Source: Bacteroidales bacterium M2 (lineage in GTDB: Bacteria > Bacteroidota > Bacteroidia > Bacteroidales > Muribaculaceae). Taken from it: a DNA stretch of 30,266 bases. Under the pieces are notes generated by a model. It was not told the origin of the DNA, made no database searches, and saw only the letters and a list, made by a program, of their open reading frames with translations. The stretch spans positions 1-30,266 of the forward strand of contig LUJM01000047.1 in the NCBI GenBank assembly GCA_001689415.1, written 5' to 3'. How positions within the stretch are numbered: the first letter of the stretch is position 1; every line of letters begins with the position of its first letter. Positions 8,173-16,761 of this stretch are shown one piece after another. The position numbers were made by a program, and so were the translations under genes.

Positions 8173-9368
8173 AAGTCGTACTCATCAATCACAGCGACAG
8201 CCTCGGCGGGGCATCAGTGGTGACTTACCGCCTGCTCAAGGCCCTTCAAGCCGAGGGCGTGGATGCCTCGATGCTCGTGGTGCATAAGACAAGCGACGAC
8301 CCCACTGTTGTGCTCGCGGCATCGCATTTCAAGGCCCGCATACCCTTCTATGCCGAGGCAGCGCGTATATTTATCGACAACGGCTTCAACCGCGACGACC
8401 TATTCAAGGTATCGCTCGGCAGCGACGGCCTGCCCCTGAGCCGACATCCGCTCGTACGTCAGGCCGATGTTGTGATGCTCGCATGGGTTAACCAAGGCAT
8501 GCTCTCGCTCAAAGAGATAGGCCGAATCGCATCGGGCAAGCGCGTGATATGGACCATGCACGATATGTGGAATCTAACTTCGCTATGTCATCATGCAGGT
8601 CAATGCCGCCGTTATACCGAGCCTCAGGGCTGCCACCGATGTCCGCTACTCCATACACGGTCATCCGACAATGATGCGTCGAGCCGTGTGTGGCGAAACA
8701 AACAGCGCCTCTACGGCACTGCCGACATCGATTTCGTGGCCGTCAGCAACTGGCTCGGCAATCGTTGCCGCGAAAGCCGGCTTATGGACTCATCGCGGGT
8801 GTCGGTTATTCCCAACGCATTCCCGGTAGAAGAATTTTACTCTGCCCCCACAAACGACGGCACGAGGGTTGTACTTATGGGAGCTGCACGCCTCGACGAC
8901 CCTGTAAAGGGCCTGCCCCTGGCTGTGGAGATGCTCAACAAACTCAAAAACAGCGACAACACCTTGGTACGGTTTTTCGGAGCACTCCGCGACCCTCATG
9001 CACTCGACGGGTTACGAATCAAGTACGAATACCTCGGGCCGATACACGACGCAGCAAAGGTGCGAGAACTATATTCCGGCGCCCATGCGGTGATATCGAC
9101 GTCACTCTATGAAACATTGCCCGGCACGCTAATCGAAGGTCAGGCCTCGGGGGCTATGCCGGTGAGCTTCGACCGTGGCGGACAGTCGGATATAATAAGG
9201 AGCAACGCCGACGGCCGCCTTATACCATTTGGCGATACCGACGCTATGGCCGCTGCCCTCGACGAAGTACTTGCCACCGATCACGACCGAAATGCATTGC
9301 GCCACACCGTAGCCGACAGATTCTCGGCATCGGCAGTCGCAAAAAAATATATCGAACTGATAGACTAA
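8169..9368 (+). CDS. GT4-family glycosyltransferase with a Cys-rich insert
   Basis: A 399-aa GT-B fold enzyme. The N-terminus MKVVLINHSDSLGGASVVTYRL is the glycine-rich acceptor-domain loop. HDMWNLTSLCHHAGQCRRY followed by GCHRCPLL gives four cysteines (C140, C146, C155, C158), a pattern seen in WcaC-like GT4 enzymes (typically HDMW..TGGCHY..C..Y...C..CP). The C-terminal donor site contains the E-x7-E motif in YETLPGTLIEGQA. The start at 8169 lies inside the flippase stop (ATGA overlap); the longer open frame from 7764 is a shadow of the flippase. With the flippase it likely builds a surface glycan. Donor and acceptor are unknown. Confidence 0.9.
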   Translation: MKVVLINHSDSLGGASVVTYRLLKALQAEGVDASMLVVHKTSDDPTVVLAASHFKARIPFYAEAARIFIDNGFNRDDLFKVSLGSDGLPLSRHPLVRQADVVMLAWVNQGMLSLKEIGRIASGKRVIWTMHDMWNLTSLCHHAGQCRRYTEPQGCHRCPLLHTRSSDNDASSRVWRNKQRLYGTADIDFVAVSNWLGNRCRESRLMDSSRVSVIPNAFPVEEFYSAPTNDGTRVVLMGAARLDDPVKGLPLAVEMLNKLKNSDNTLVRFFGALRDPHALDGLRIKYEYLGPIHDAAKVRELYSGAHAVISTSLYETLPGTLIEGQASGAMPVSFDRGGQSDIIRSNADGRLIPFGDTDAMAAALDEVLATDHDRNALRHTVADRFSASAVAKKYIELID

Positions 9369-9386
9369 ACCAGAACAGCCAAAAGG

Positions 9387-10256
9387 ATGAAACGTATCAT
9401 ACTCATTATAAGCGCCGCGATAGTATTGTGTGCCGGAGCAAAAGAACTCGCCCTTCCCTCCGTACCGGCAAACCTGCGAGTGCCTTCAATGCGAGCAGAC
9501 TATATTGCAACACATTTCTGGGATTCAATCGACTGGGCCGATACCATGGCAGTAGACCCCATGCAGGTGTCGCAGAATGTTGCCAACTACCTGTCGGTAT
9601 TCCCGGTAATGAGCGGCGACAGCGCCAGGGCCGCCGCCGCCGACACATTTTTGACCCGCGCCCTTCGAGCCGGTGACAGCCGAGCCTTAGCCGCGTCACA
9701 GGCAATCGAAGACTGCCTTTTCGGCAGCGGGTCACCCCAGCGCAACGAGCAACTGTATACCATATTTTTGCAACGTATGCTTGCAGCAGGATTTCCCGAC
9801 AGCATCCGGACAGAATACATGCTCGAGATGACCCGCAAAAACATGCCCGGCACACAAGCCGCAGACTTCGAATTCTTTACCCGCGACGGTAAGGCTTATT
9901 CACTATTGCAATTCGTAGACAAACCGACAATAGTATTTTTCTACGATCCCGATTGCCATAACTGCCACGCCTTAGCCGGAGCCATGGCCGACGACCCTGT
10001 GCTGAAATCGAAACTCATCGGCGGCTTCATAAAGATACTCGCCATAAGCCCCGGCGACAAGGAGCAGTGGCAGGAGCACGGCGCATGGCTGCCGTCGCAA
10101 TGGACCGACGGTTGCGACAACGGTGTAATCGACGAAAAGGAGCTGTATAGTTTCGGGTCGTACCCCTCGCTTTACCTCATCGGCAAGGACGGCAAAGTGA
10201 TACTTAAAGACTGCAGCCCCGACGAACTTATCCGCACCACCGCCACACTGCGCTGA
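9387..10256 (+). CDS. DUF5106-type thioredoxin-like periplasmic protein
   Basis: A 289-aa secreted or membrane-anchored protein. Residues 1-18 form a signal sequence. The N-terminal half is helical. The second half is a thioredoxin-like domain: DFEFFTRDGKAYSL, then TIVFFYDPDCHNCHAL with a CxxC (C190-H-N-C193), and SYPSLYLIGKDGKVI carrying the cis-Pro expected for this fold. This arrangement is that of Bacteroidota DUF5106/TlpA-like proteins. CHNC could allow thiol-disulfide exchange in the periplasm, but partners are not known. It follows the glycosyltransferase by 18 bp, so it is probably in the same operon. A Cys at position 15 is not in a good lipobox, so a lipoprotein is less likely. Confidence 0.8.
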   Translation: MKRIILIISAAIVLCAGAKELALPSVPANLRVPSMRADYIATHFWDSIDWADTMAVDPMQVSQNVANYLSVFPVMSGDSARAAAADTFLTRALRAGDSRALAASQAIEDCLFGSGSPQRNEQLYTIFLQRMLAAGFPDSIRTEYMLEMTRKNMPGTQAADFEFFTRDGKAYSLLQFVDKPTIVFFYDPDCHNCHALAGAMADDPVLKSKLIGGFIKILAISPGDKEQWQEHGAWLPSQWTDGCDNGVIDEKELYSFGSYPSLYLIGKDGKVILKDCSPDELIRTTATLR

Positions 10257-10290
10257 CAAAGACCGATATCGGGTAGCGAGTTTATTTCGA

Positions 10291-10322
10291 TTTGCGTATA
10301 CGGCTCATTTGCATTATATTTG
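10291..10322 (+). promoter_or_regulatory. Bacteroidota-type promoter (TTTG-N20-TAnnTTTG)
   Basis: TTTG at 10291-10294 and TATATTTG at 10315-10322 are separated by exactly 20 bp, matching the Bacteroidota primary sigma consensus. Transcription would begin near 10328, about 15 bp before the ATG at 10343. This argues against the in-frame ATG at 10292, which lies inside the -33 element. A 10-bp palindrome CCGATATCGG (10263-10272) lies 18 bp upstream of the -33 element. Confidence 0.75.
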
Positions 10323-10342
10323 CAATTCAAACGCAGAATCGA

Positions 10343-12088
10343 ATGGCACAATTACAGCTCTACACAACCAAGACCAGGCGCGGATTTGCCACGCTGGTGA
10401 ATATCAATCCGTCGGAAGACGTGATGCGATATATCCACGATTACAGCTCCGCGCTCAGGATTCTGCACTACAACCCGGCAGAGAAACAGTACTTTCTACT
10501 TCTCAGGTACATCGACTCGGGCCTTCTCCTGACGGTACTTCGGCCAATAATCGGCGACGAGCACGATAATTATGCGGCCACGCTGTACATCCCCAACGGT
10601 ATGCAGATTGCAACCGAGGATATTTTAAACACCATAAGCACTGTCAAAGAATTTCTAAACGGCAAAGACCCGTCCTCGGCCGACATTGCCGATATGCGCA
10701 GGTTTCTGTCGAAAGACTACCCGGTAGAACGTAAGCACCCCCACCGGCAACAGTCGTCGGGCAACCTTTATGCCTACGCCCTCTATAACGGAACCGACAA
10801 ACCCTCGCTATCCGACTACGCAGACAGCGAATTTTATCAGCCTAAATTTTCGGACTACGCAGGCGTATTTCTACTCGATTCGCAGTTATTAGTCAGTGCC
10901 GACATTCATGCCGCCGATCTTACCAAGCCGCACCTCACCCGTCTTCTAAGAGTCAACCCCCCGTTGAAATCGCCGCAGGGCTTTGTCGCCTACCTCGGCC
11001 GGAGGCAGTTTGCCTCGCCTATCCTTGCCGGAGAGGGGTGTACCCTCGACATCATGTGGCAAAAGGGCGGATTCGAAACACTCTCCACGCCATTTATCGT
11101 AGAAAAAGACAACGAGACACCCCCGGCGCCCAATACATCGTCGGCCCGGCGAATCATTACCCCGTCGTCGTTTCATATCACCGAGGAGCGCAACCAGCAG
11201 CAGTCATCAAGCAACTTTACCATAAAGGTCAACGGCATAGAAATCGACGGGCCGAAAGCATTTACATTTTCCGACCTCAAGAATGCCCGCGTAGAAATCA
11301 GCGCCCCCGGCTACGTAACATTTTCGGGCAATTACGACCTTGCGTCGACCTCTCTTGTGTTGGTACAGATGCACTCGCTGCACAAGACCTACCGCTTCGA
11401 GCTGCCGCTCAAGACCCCGGAACCGTCGGAACCGGCACATATCTGCATCAAGACTAAAAAGGCATTGCATCGAAGCCCTATAGAAGGCTACGAAGTTGCG
11501 GGCGGGCAGGTTATCGACGGCTCGGGAGTGAGCAACAAGCTTGAGTTCAACGGCAGCAACACAGGCAGGCCGTATACTCATATCATAGCCGTTGCTGTAG
11601 CAGGTATTGTTGTCGGTATTATTGCAGGCATACTGATAGGATTCTTGTGTTTCAGCAGCAAGGACGCAGAAGAAATCGTAACAGCCTCCGCAGAGAATCC
11701 GACAGTCGAATCCCCTGCGCCCCGGACGGTCGAAAAGGCAGCGGAGCCAGTGGCAGAAACTGTCGAAATACCGACTCCCAAGCCCAAGCCAAGCGGCGTG
11801 GACGCAGTTAAATATCTTGACGAAAACCAAGTATGGCGACGCGCTGAAATGGAAGAAATACCCGGATTGGAGGGCCTTTTCGACGACCTCAATTCATACA
11901 ATTTCGAGAAGCTGACAACTGATTGGAGCAAGCGCATCGAAGGTTCAAAGAATTTCGATGCGGTAATGCGAGCCGTAGCCGGTGCTCCAACGAAACGCGA
12001 CCCTCGCAGGGCAGACCACAACCCGGTATACAAAGCCGACAGCACGGCAATCAACTGGCTGTCGTATACCTACTGGATTGACCCCTGA
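10343..12088 (+). CDS. membrane protein of unknown function (581 aa, single internal TM)
   Basis: I do not recognise this family. Residues 1-255 form a soluble mixed domain (MAQLQLYTTKTRRGFATLVN at the start) with no signal peptide. Residues 255-290 are a Pro/Ser/Gln linker. Residues 291-356 look beta-rich and PEGA-like (KVNGIEIDGP, then ISAPGYVTFSGNYDL). A single strong membrane helix spans about 413-436 (HIIAVAVAGIVVGIIAGILIG). After it come a Glu/Pro-rich spacer (about 440-485) and a conserved-looking C-terminal 95 residues. With no signal peptide, the large N-terminal part is probably cytoplasmic and the C-terminal part periplasmic. The start at 10343 is chosen because a good promoter ends at 10322. 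It appears to be its own transcription unit, followed 59 bp later by riboflavin synthase. Confidence 0.8.
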   Translation: MAQLQLYTTKTRRGFATLVNINPSEDVMRYIHDYSSALRILHYNPAEKQYFLLLRYIDSGLLLTVLRPIIGDEHDNYAATLYIPNGMQIATEDILNTISTVKEFLNGKDPSSADIADMRRFLSKDYPVERKHPHRQQSSGNLYAYALYNGTDKPSLSDYADSEFYQPKFSDYAGVFLLDSQLLVSADIHAADLTKPHLTRLLRVNPPLKSPQGFVAYLGRRQFASPILAGEGCTLDIMWQKGGFETLSTPFIVEKDNETPPAPNTSSARRIITPSSFHITEERNQQQSSSNFTIKVNGIEIDGPKAFTFSDLKNARVEISAPGYVTFSGNYDLASTSLVLVQMHSLHKTYRFELPLKTPEPSEPAHICIKTKKALHRSPIEGYEVAGGQVIDGSGVSNKLEFNGSNTGRPYTHIIAVAVAGIVVGIIAGILIGFLCFSSKDAEEIVTASAENPTVESPAPRTVEKAAEPVAETVEIPTPKPKPSGVDAVKYLDENQVWRRAEMEEIPGLEGLFDDLNSYNFEKLTTDWSKRIEGSKNFDAVMRAVAGAPTKRDPRRADHNPVYKADSTAINWLSYTYWIDP

Positions 12089-12147
12089 AACCACCGGCAC
12101 ACAAATAATAGAACTTCAAACCCCAAACATATAAAATCAAAACAACC

Positions 12148-12759
12148 ATGTTTTCCGGTATAGTAGAAGATGCCGCCACCGTAGTGGCAGTAAAACAGAA
12201 TGAATCAAATGTCGACCTGACGCTTAAATGCGCCTTTACCGACGAACTTCATATCGATCAGTCAGTGGCACACAACGGAGTATGCCTAACAGTAGTAGCC
12301 CTCAACCCCGACAACACCTACACCGTCACCGCGATACGCGAGACACTCGACCGCTCCAACCTTGGTCTTTTGAAAGCCGGCGACCGGGTGAACCTTGAGC
12401 GTTCGATGCTGATGAACGGCCGCCTCGACGGACATATCGTACAAGGCCATGTAGATACCACCGCCGTATGCACCGACATCGAGGAGGCCGACGGCAGCCG
12501 CTACTTCAAATTCGAATACGAAGTCAGCCCCGAAATGGCCGCAAAAGGCTATATGACAGTCGAAAAAGGGTCAGTAACCGTCAACGGAGTGAGCCTCACA
12601 GTATGCGACAGCGAGCTATCATCGTTCCGCGTGGCAATCATCCCCTACACCTTCGAGCACACCAACTTCCACGAAATCGCCGTGGGCACACGTGTGAATA
12701 TCGAATTCGACATCATCGGCAAATACCTTGCCCGCCTCAATGAAGTAAGAGGTCTCTGA
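12148..12759 (+). CDS. ribE: riboflavin synthase, alpha subunit
   Basis: Encodes the 203-aa enzyme that dismutates two 6,7-dimethyl-8-ribityllumazine molecules into riboflavin and the pyrimidinedione, the last step of riboflavin synthesis in the cytoplasm. Two lumazine-binding repeats are visible. Repeat 1 starts MFSGIVE and carries HNGVCLTV (residues 42-49). GRLDGHIVQGHVD (91-103) opens repeat 2, which carries VNGVSLTV. Length is normal for the family. No FMN riboswitch-like structure is evident in the 59-bp upstream gap, so it may be read from upstream or from a weak promoter. The next gene follows after 10 bp. Confidence 0.97.
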   Translation: MFSGIVEDAATVVAVKQNESNVDLTLKCAFTDELHIDQSVAHNGVCLTVVALNPDNTYTVTAIRETLDRSNLGLLKAGDRVNLERSMLMNGRLDGHIVQGHVDTTAVCTDIEEADGSRYFKFEYEVSPEMAAKGYMTVEKGSVTVNGVSLTVCDSELSSFRVAIIPYTFEHTNFHEIAVGTRVNIEFDIIGKYLARLNEVRGL

Positions 12760-12769
12760 CACCACGACA

Positions 12770-14083
12770 ATGAGCGGCAAGCCCCCGGAAGAGAAACTGA
12801 TGCAATACGTCTGGCAGCACCGATTGTGGCTGCCGGACGATATGCGCACAGTCGACGGCCAGGCCCTCGAGGTTCTCGACCCCGGGATGCTCAATACCGA
12901 TTCCGGGCCGGATTTCTTCAACGCCAAGGTGCGTATCAACGGCCACCTGTGGGCAGGTAACATAGAAATACATGTGCGGGCATCCGACTGGCACCGACAC
13001 GGCCACGATGCCGACCGTGCGTACGATACGGTTGTACTACACGTTGTCGACACCGACGACTGCCGTATCACACGTCCCGGAGGCGAGGCCATACCGCAGG
13101 CAGTGATGTCGTGTGCCCGAAATTTCAGCCGGTCGTACGATGAAATGGTGAATAAGCCCGGCTCGGGGCTGGCCTGTGCCGACGAAATATCCACCCTGCC
13201 CCGGATATACCTCACCGACTGGATTACCGCACTCGCCTTCGAGCGCCTATATGCCAAGGCCGACCGCATCGAAGCACTTGCCGAAAGACTCAACGGCGAC
13301 TGGCGCGAGGCTATTTACGTAACACTTGCGCGGGCACTCGGCTTCCATACCAACAGCGACGCGCTCGAACGCCTTGCCCTCGCCACGCCCTTGTCGCGGC
13401 TGCTGCATCATCAAGGGCAGAGTCTGTCTATCGAAGGTGCACTTTTCGGACAGGCCGGGCTGATACCCGAGCTGCCAATCGGCAGCACAGAAGGCGATTA
13501 TGCCTCTCGCCTGATAGCAGAATACAATTTTCTGGCTGCTAAATACGGCCTTGCGCGTCCTAAAAGCCTTGTATGGAAAATGGCACGAATGCGTCCACAG
13601 AATTTCCCGCACCGCCGCATAGCTGTATTGGCCGCCATGGTTGCCGACGGCTTCGACATCGCCCGCAAGATTCTGGCGGTGCGCAATACCGACGAGGCAG
13701 CGGCGCTGTTCAATGTAAGGCTTAGCGAGTTCTGGACATCACACTACACATTCGACCCCTCGGACAGTCGTGTCAACAGCGCCCTTGGCCGCAACTCTAT
13801 AAACACACTTATCATCAACGTAGTAGTGCCTATTCTCTACGCTTACGGACGTGTATACGGCAATAGCGACATGCAAGAAAAGGCCGTAGACATACTACAG
13901 TCACTACCCGCCGAGCAAAATTCGGTGATACGCCTATTCGAGGCCGGAGGCATATCGTGCCCGGATGCGTTTACGGGCCAGGCACTTATCGAGCTACGTC
14001 GCAGCTATTGCGAGCCACGCAAATGCCTGTACTGCCGTTTCGGGCACCGTTTCCTCGCCCACAAGGCAATCAATCGCAGTTAA
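12770..14083 (+). CDS. DUF2851 family protein
   Basis: A 437-aa cytoplasmic protein of a family widespread in Bacteroidota and without an established function. Family features seen here: MQYVWQHRLW at the start; the segment LNTDSGPDFFNAKVRINGHLW followed by AGNIEIHVRASDWHRHGHD; and the C-terminal cysteines in YCEPRKCLYCRFGHRFL. The GPDFxNAxI...GNIEIHxxxxDW pattern is reminiscent of metal-dependent nuclease-like active sites with acidic residues, but I cannot confirm that. It lies 10 bp after riboflavin synthase and ends 2 bp from the convergent tonB-like gene, with no room for a dedicated terminator. Confidence 0.9.
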   Translation: MSGKPPEEKLMQYVWQHRLWLPDDMRTVDGQALEVLDPGMLNTDSGPDFFNAKVRINGHLWAGNIEIHVRASDWHRHGHDADRAYDTVVLHVVDTDDCRITRPGGEAIPQAVMSCARNFSRSYDEMVNKPGSGLACADEISTLPRIYLTDWITALAFERLYAKADRIEALAERLNGDWREAIYVTLARALGFHTNSDALERLALATPLSRLLHHQGQSLSIEGALFGQAGLIPELPIGSTEGDYASRLIAEYNFLAAKYGLARPKSLVWKMARMRPQNFPHRRIAVLAAMVADGFDIARKILAVRNTDEAAALFNVRLSEFWTSHYTFDPSDSRVNSALGRNSINTLIINVVVPILYAYGRVYGNSDMQEKAVDILQSLPAEQNSVIRLFEAGGISCPDAFTGQALIELRRSYCEPRKCLYCRFGHRFLAHKAINRS

Positions 14084-14085
14084 AG

Positions 14086-14880
14086 TTATTTGAAAGTATA
14101 GATAATCCTTGCTATCGCCTGTTCCGGTGCATCGTCGTCGTTGCGGGTGAATCGTCGCGAACGCACTTCGGCAATGCACTTTTTCACCAAAGCCCTGTCG
14201 GCAGCAGCCGGAGCCTTTCCGCCTGTCTGCTCAACAGATACAACTTTACCGTCCTTTCCGACAACAGCACGCAGCTCAATCCTGCCGGTAACGGCCGAAT
14301 TAACCTTTGCATATCGAGGCATAATCCAGCCACCACCAACGCTGCCGGTACCGGTACCGTCGAGAGCGCTACTCTGTCCCTCGGGCTTGCCGCTGTCGCC
14401 GGTTTCTCGACCTTTGCTGTCGGTATTGTCCTCGTTGTCGGGAGCCGATGCAAAGGCATCGCTCACACCCTTACGAGCGCGTCGGCGAGCTTCTTCTTCC
14501 AGTTCCTCTTTCGAAGGCCCTGTTTTGGCGGGTTTGTCTTTTTCCTTACGCTGTATCGGCGACGGCCTATCGGTCACCACGTCGGGGTCGGGCGCAGCTG
14601 CACTACCGGCATCAACAAGGTCGCTGCCCGAAGCCTCGGCAGCATGAGAATCATTCTTAGCCTTATTCTCGGCATAGGCCGGAGCCGGGTCAGACTTTAC
14701 CGTTGCCTGGTCGAGAAGTTCAACAAACTCCTCGTCAAGTTCCACCAGCTCTGTCATCGGGCGTGGCGGCTGACGAAGTGTAGAGGGGTCGAAAACCAGA
14801 CGGCACATCAACAGCAGTATCACCACAACAAGAGCTGTGGCGACAGTAATGCCAATGGCAATCAGGCGCGTGCGATTCAT
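14086..14880 (-). CDS. TonB/TolA-like energy transducer
   Basis: A 264-aa periplasm-spanning protein: one N-terminal membrane anchor (about residues 6-27), a long charged Pro/Ala/Glu/Lys-rich spacer with a helical EELEEEARRRARKG stretch (TolA-like), a Gly/Ser linker, and a C-terminal domain of about 75 residues. The last part (GRIELRAVVGKDGKVVSVEQ followed by ALVKKCIAEVRSRRF) is the TonB C-terminal fold, where the family passes proton-motive-force energy to outer-membrane receptors. It overlaps exbD by 4 bp (ATGA) and is the last gene of the pdxJ-exbB-exbD-tonB run. Whether it serves TonB-dependent uptake or a Tol-like envelope role is not decided by the sequence. Confidence 0.88.
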   Translation of the reverse strand: MNRTRLIAIGITVATALVVVILLLMCRLVFDPSTLRQPPRPMTELVELDEEFVELLDQATVKSDPAPAYAENKAKNDSHAAEASGSDLVDAGSAAAPDPDVVTDRPSPIQRKEKDKPAKTGPSKEELEEEARRRARKGVSDAFASAPDNEDNTDSKGRETGDSGKPEGQSSALDGTGTGSVGGGWIMPRYAKVNSAVTGRIELRAVVGKDGKVVSVEQTGGKAPAAADRALVKKCIAEVRSRRFTRNDDDAPEQAIARIIYTFK

Positions 14881-15311
14881 TGCTGCGTATCAGCGTTTTG
14901 AGGTGCCGACGGCTTTGTTGCGAGCACCATTTTAATAGAGTTTTCCGCTCCGAGGTTGAGCAATTCCACAATCTTGCCGTATGCCGTAGCCGTATCGGCA
15001 TATACAGCAACCGCACCAAGCGAATCGAGAGGCGCTATTTCGGCAAAAAACAAAGTGAGTGAATCGCGCGGCACAGCCACCGGGTCGGCATCGGGAGCAG
15101 CGACATAATACTCGCCTGCGGCATCAACAAAGACGCGCGTAGAGGGCTTGAGAGGTGTCTGCTGACTGCTCTGCGGCAGGTCGATTTCGAGAGCTGTGGG
15201 GAAAACAAAAGAGCTTGTGACCATAAAAAATACCAGCAGCAGGAAAACGATGTCGGTCATCGACGCCATCGAAAAAGTTGCCAGCATCTGCTGCTGTCGC
15301 TTCAGAGCCAT
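14877..15311 (-). CDS. exbD: ExbD/TolR-family biopolymer transport protein
   Basis: A 144-aa inner-membrane protein of the proton-driven ExbB/ExbD motor. MALKRQQQMLATFSMASMTD places the key membrane Asp at residue 20, at the start of the helix DIVFLLLVFFMVTSSF. The periplasmic domain ends with the usual AYGKIVELLNLGAENSIKMVLAT stretch (positions of the ExbD fold). It overlaps exbB by 1 bp (TAATG) and tonB by 4 bp (ATGA), so all three are translationally coupled. Only one ExbD is present here, whereas some Bacteroidota operons carry two. Confidence 0.93.
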   Translation of the reverse strand: MALKRQQQMLATFSMASMTDIVFLLLVFFMVTSSFVFPTALEIDLPQSSQQTPLKPSTRVFVDAAGEYYVAAPDADPVAVPRDSLTLFFAEIAPLDSLGAVAVYADTATAYGKIVELLNLGAENSIKMVLATKPSAPQNADTQQ

Positions 15312-15928
15312 TATGCTACCGGTTCATTAAGGAGGTCCATGAAATCCATGGTACGCGCCTCCATAAGGTTCATAATCTTATTGATACGAGCCACGAGCCA
15401 GTTGTAGGCGAAAAGTGCTATAATACCTACAATTAGACCGGCGACAGTGGTTACCAGCGCGGCATATATACCCGAAGCAAACGAGTCGATTGTAGCCGAG
15501 CTACCCGACTGAGCAATAGCATAAAACGCTTCGACCATGCCGATTACCGTTCCGAGGAAGCCTATCATCGGCGCACCGGCGGCAATAGTTGCCAGCCAAG
15601 GCAGCCCACGGCTCAGCCCGGCGACCTCGAGGTTGCCGGTATTTTCGATAGTTACCAGCACATCGTTCATTGGGCGTCCGATTCGCGATATGCCTTTTTC
15701 GATAAGTCGGGCAAAGGGTGTATCGGTATTGCGGCAAAGGTTGAGGGCACTCTCTATTTCGCCTTCGTGGATATAGCCTTTGATGCGCTGCATGAAATTA
15801 GAGTCCTCTTTCGAAGCACGTTCGATAACGATGCTGCGCTCGGTAGTGATGTATATACACAGCAATAGCAGCAAAGCAAGAGGTATCATAGTCCAGCCTC
15901 CCTGGAGGCAAAGATCCCATAGTGTCAT
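15311..15928 (-). CDS. exbB: ExbB/TolQ/MotA-family proton channel protein
   Basis: A 205-aa inner-membrane protein with three hydrophobic segments (about 14-27, 105-130 and 150-178). The family signature is at the second segment: APMIGFLGTVIGMVEAFYAI, followed by ASGIYAALVTTVAGLIVGI. These form the channel that, with ExbD, uses the proton gradient to drive TonB. The gene is 46 bp downstream of pdxJ and coupled to exbD. This pdxJ-exbB-exbD-tonB order is a recurring arrangement in Bacteroidota. Confidence 0.94.
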   Translation of the reverse strand: MTLWDLCLQGGWTMIPLALLLLLCIYITTERSIVIERASKEDSNFMQRIKGYIHEGEIESALNLCRNTDTPFARLIEKGISRIGRPMNDVLVTIENTGNLEVAGLSRGLPWLATIAAGAPMIGFLGTVIGMVEAFYAIAQSGSSATIDSFASGIYAALVTTVAGLIVGIIALFAYNWLVARINKIMNLMEARTMDFMDLLNEPVA

Positions 15929-15974
15929 AACACGTAGATTTTTATTGGTTTAACGAACCGAGGCTTGCACTACC

Positions 15975-16688
15975 TTATACAAGGCATTTTTTGTATTGAG
16001 CCACAGTCTCTTTGAGGCCCAGGTATAGCGCATCGCAAATAAGTGCATGGCCAATCGAGACTTCGTTGAGGAAGGGTATGCGCTTGTGGAAGAATGCAAG
16101 GTTTTCGAGGCTGAGGTCGTGACCGGCATTCACACCGAGGCCACACTTGCGGGCAGCCTGAGCAGCCTCGGCAAAAGGAGCTATCGCAGCTTCGGGGTCG
16201 GTGGGATAACGGTCGGCATAGGGCTTGGTATACAGCTCGATGCGGTCGGCGCCTGTTGCGGCAGCCGCTTTGATCTGGTCAACGTCGGCATCTACAAATA
16301 TAGAAGTGCGCACCCCGGCCTCTTTGAATCGCTCTACCAGCGAGCAAAGAAATTCGGAGTTAGCTTTCACATCCCAGCCGGCGCTCGATGTGAGAGCATC
16401 GGCAGCATCGGGCACGAGAGTCACCTGGGTGGGGCGCACCTTTAAAACAAGGTCGATGAAGTCATCGGAGGGATATCCTTCGATATTAAACTCGCATTTC
16501 AGCAGGGGCCTGAGCTTGTATACATCGCTACGACGTATATGGCGCTCATCGGGCCTTGGGTGTACGGTGATACCGTCGGCCCCGAAACCTTCTATATCGA
16601 GAGCTACAGCCTCGACATCGGGCCTATTCTCACCCCTGGCATTACGCAAGGTCGCGATTTTATTTATATTAACGCTTAGGTTTGTCAT
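15975..16688 (-). CDS. pdxJ: pyridoxine 5'-phosphate synthase
   Basis: Encodes a 237-aa TIM-barrel enzyme that condenses 3-amino-2-oxopropyl phosphate with deoxyxylulose 5-phosphate to make pyridoxine 5'-phosphate (DXP-dependent vitamin B6 route). The start MTNLSVNINKIATLRNARG and the active-site segment ADGITVHPRPDERHIR (His43 and His50, equivalent to the catalytic region of E. coli PdxJ) are clear. The later GLGVNAGHDLSLENL supplies the second conserved His loop, and NEVSIGHALI is the family end. The in-frame extension to 16784 has no family counterpart, so 16688 is used. It heads the exbB-exbD-tonB run and is divergent from the CBS-type small gene. Confidence 0.97.
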   Translation of the reverse strand: MTNLSVNINKIATLRNARGENRPDVEAVALDIEGFGADGITVHPRPDERHIRRSDVYKLRPLLKCEFNIEGYPSDDFIDLVLKVRPTQVTLVPDAADALTSSAGWDVKANSEFLCSLVERFKEAGVRTSIFVDADVDQIKAAAATGADRIELYTKPYADRYPTDPEAAIAPFAEAAQAARKCGLGVNAGHDLSLENLAFFHKRIPFLNEVSIGHALICDALYLGLKETVAQYKKCLV

Positions 16689-16706
16689 AATTTGCTGAAT
16701 ATTTCG

Positions 16707-16714
16707 TATTTTTG
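16707..16714 (+). promoter_or_regulatory. candidate -7 element toward the CBS-type gene and nadK
   Basis: TATTTTTG matches TAnnTTTG. A TTTG at 16681-16684, overlapping the pdxJ start region, would be the -33 element with 22-bp spacing, slightly long. It lies about 100 bp before the ATG at 16816. Confidence 0.3.
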
Positions 16715-16761
16715 TAGTCACTTTTGCACATCGGACGGCAAGCCCGAGTGATTCGACACTG

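Noticed and set aside
12089..12147. possible FMN riboswitch upstream of riboflavin synthase
   Set aside because: The gap is only 59 bp, A/C-rich and shows none of the conserved RFN helices.
13957..14901. 314-aa plus-strand open frame over the tonB-like gene
   Set aside because: It is antisense to the TonB-like gene, which has a convincing anchor, spacer and C-terminal domain and is coupled to exbD. The long frame results from GC-rich repetitive spacer codons.
14086..15928. idea that exbB-exbD-tonB is a Tol-Pal or flagellar motor set
   Set aside because: No tolB, pal or motB-type peptidoglycan-binding domain is present, and the C-terminal part of the third gene fits TonB; the TolA-like spacer alone is not enough.
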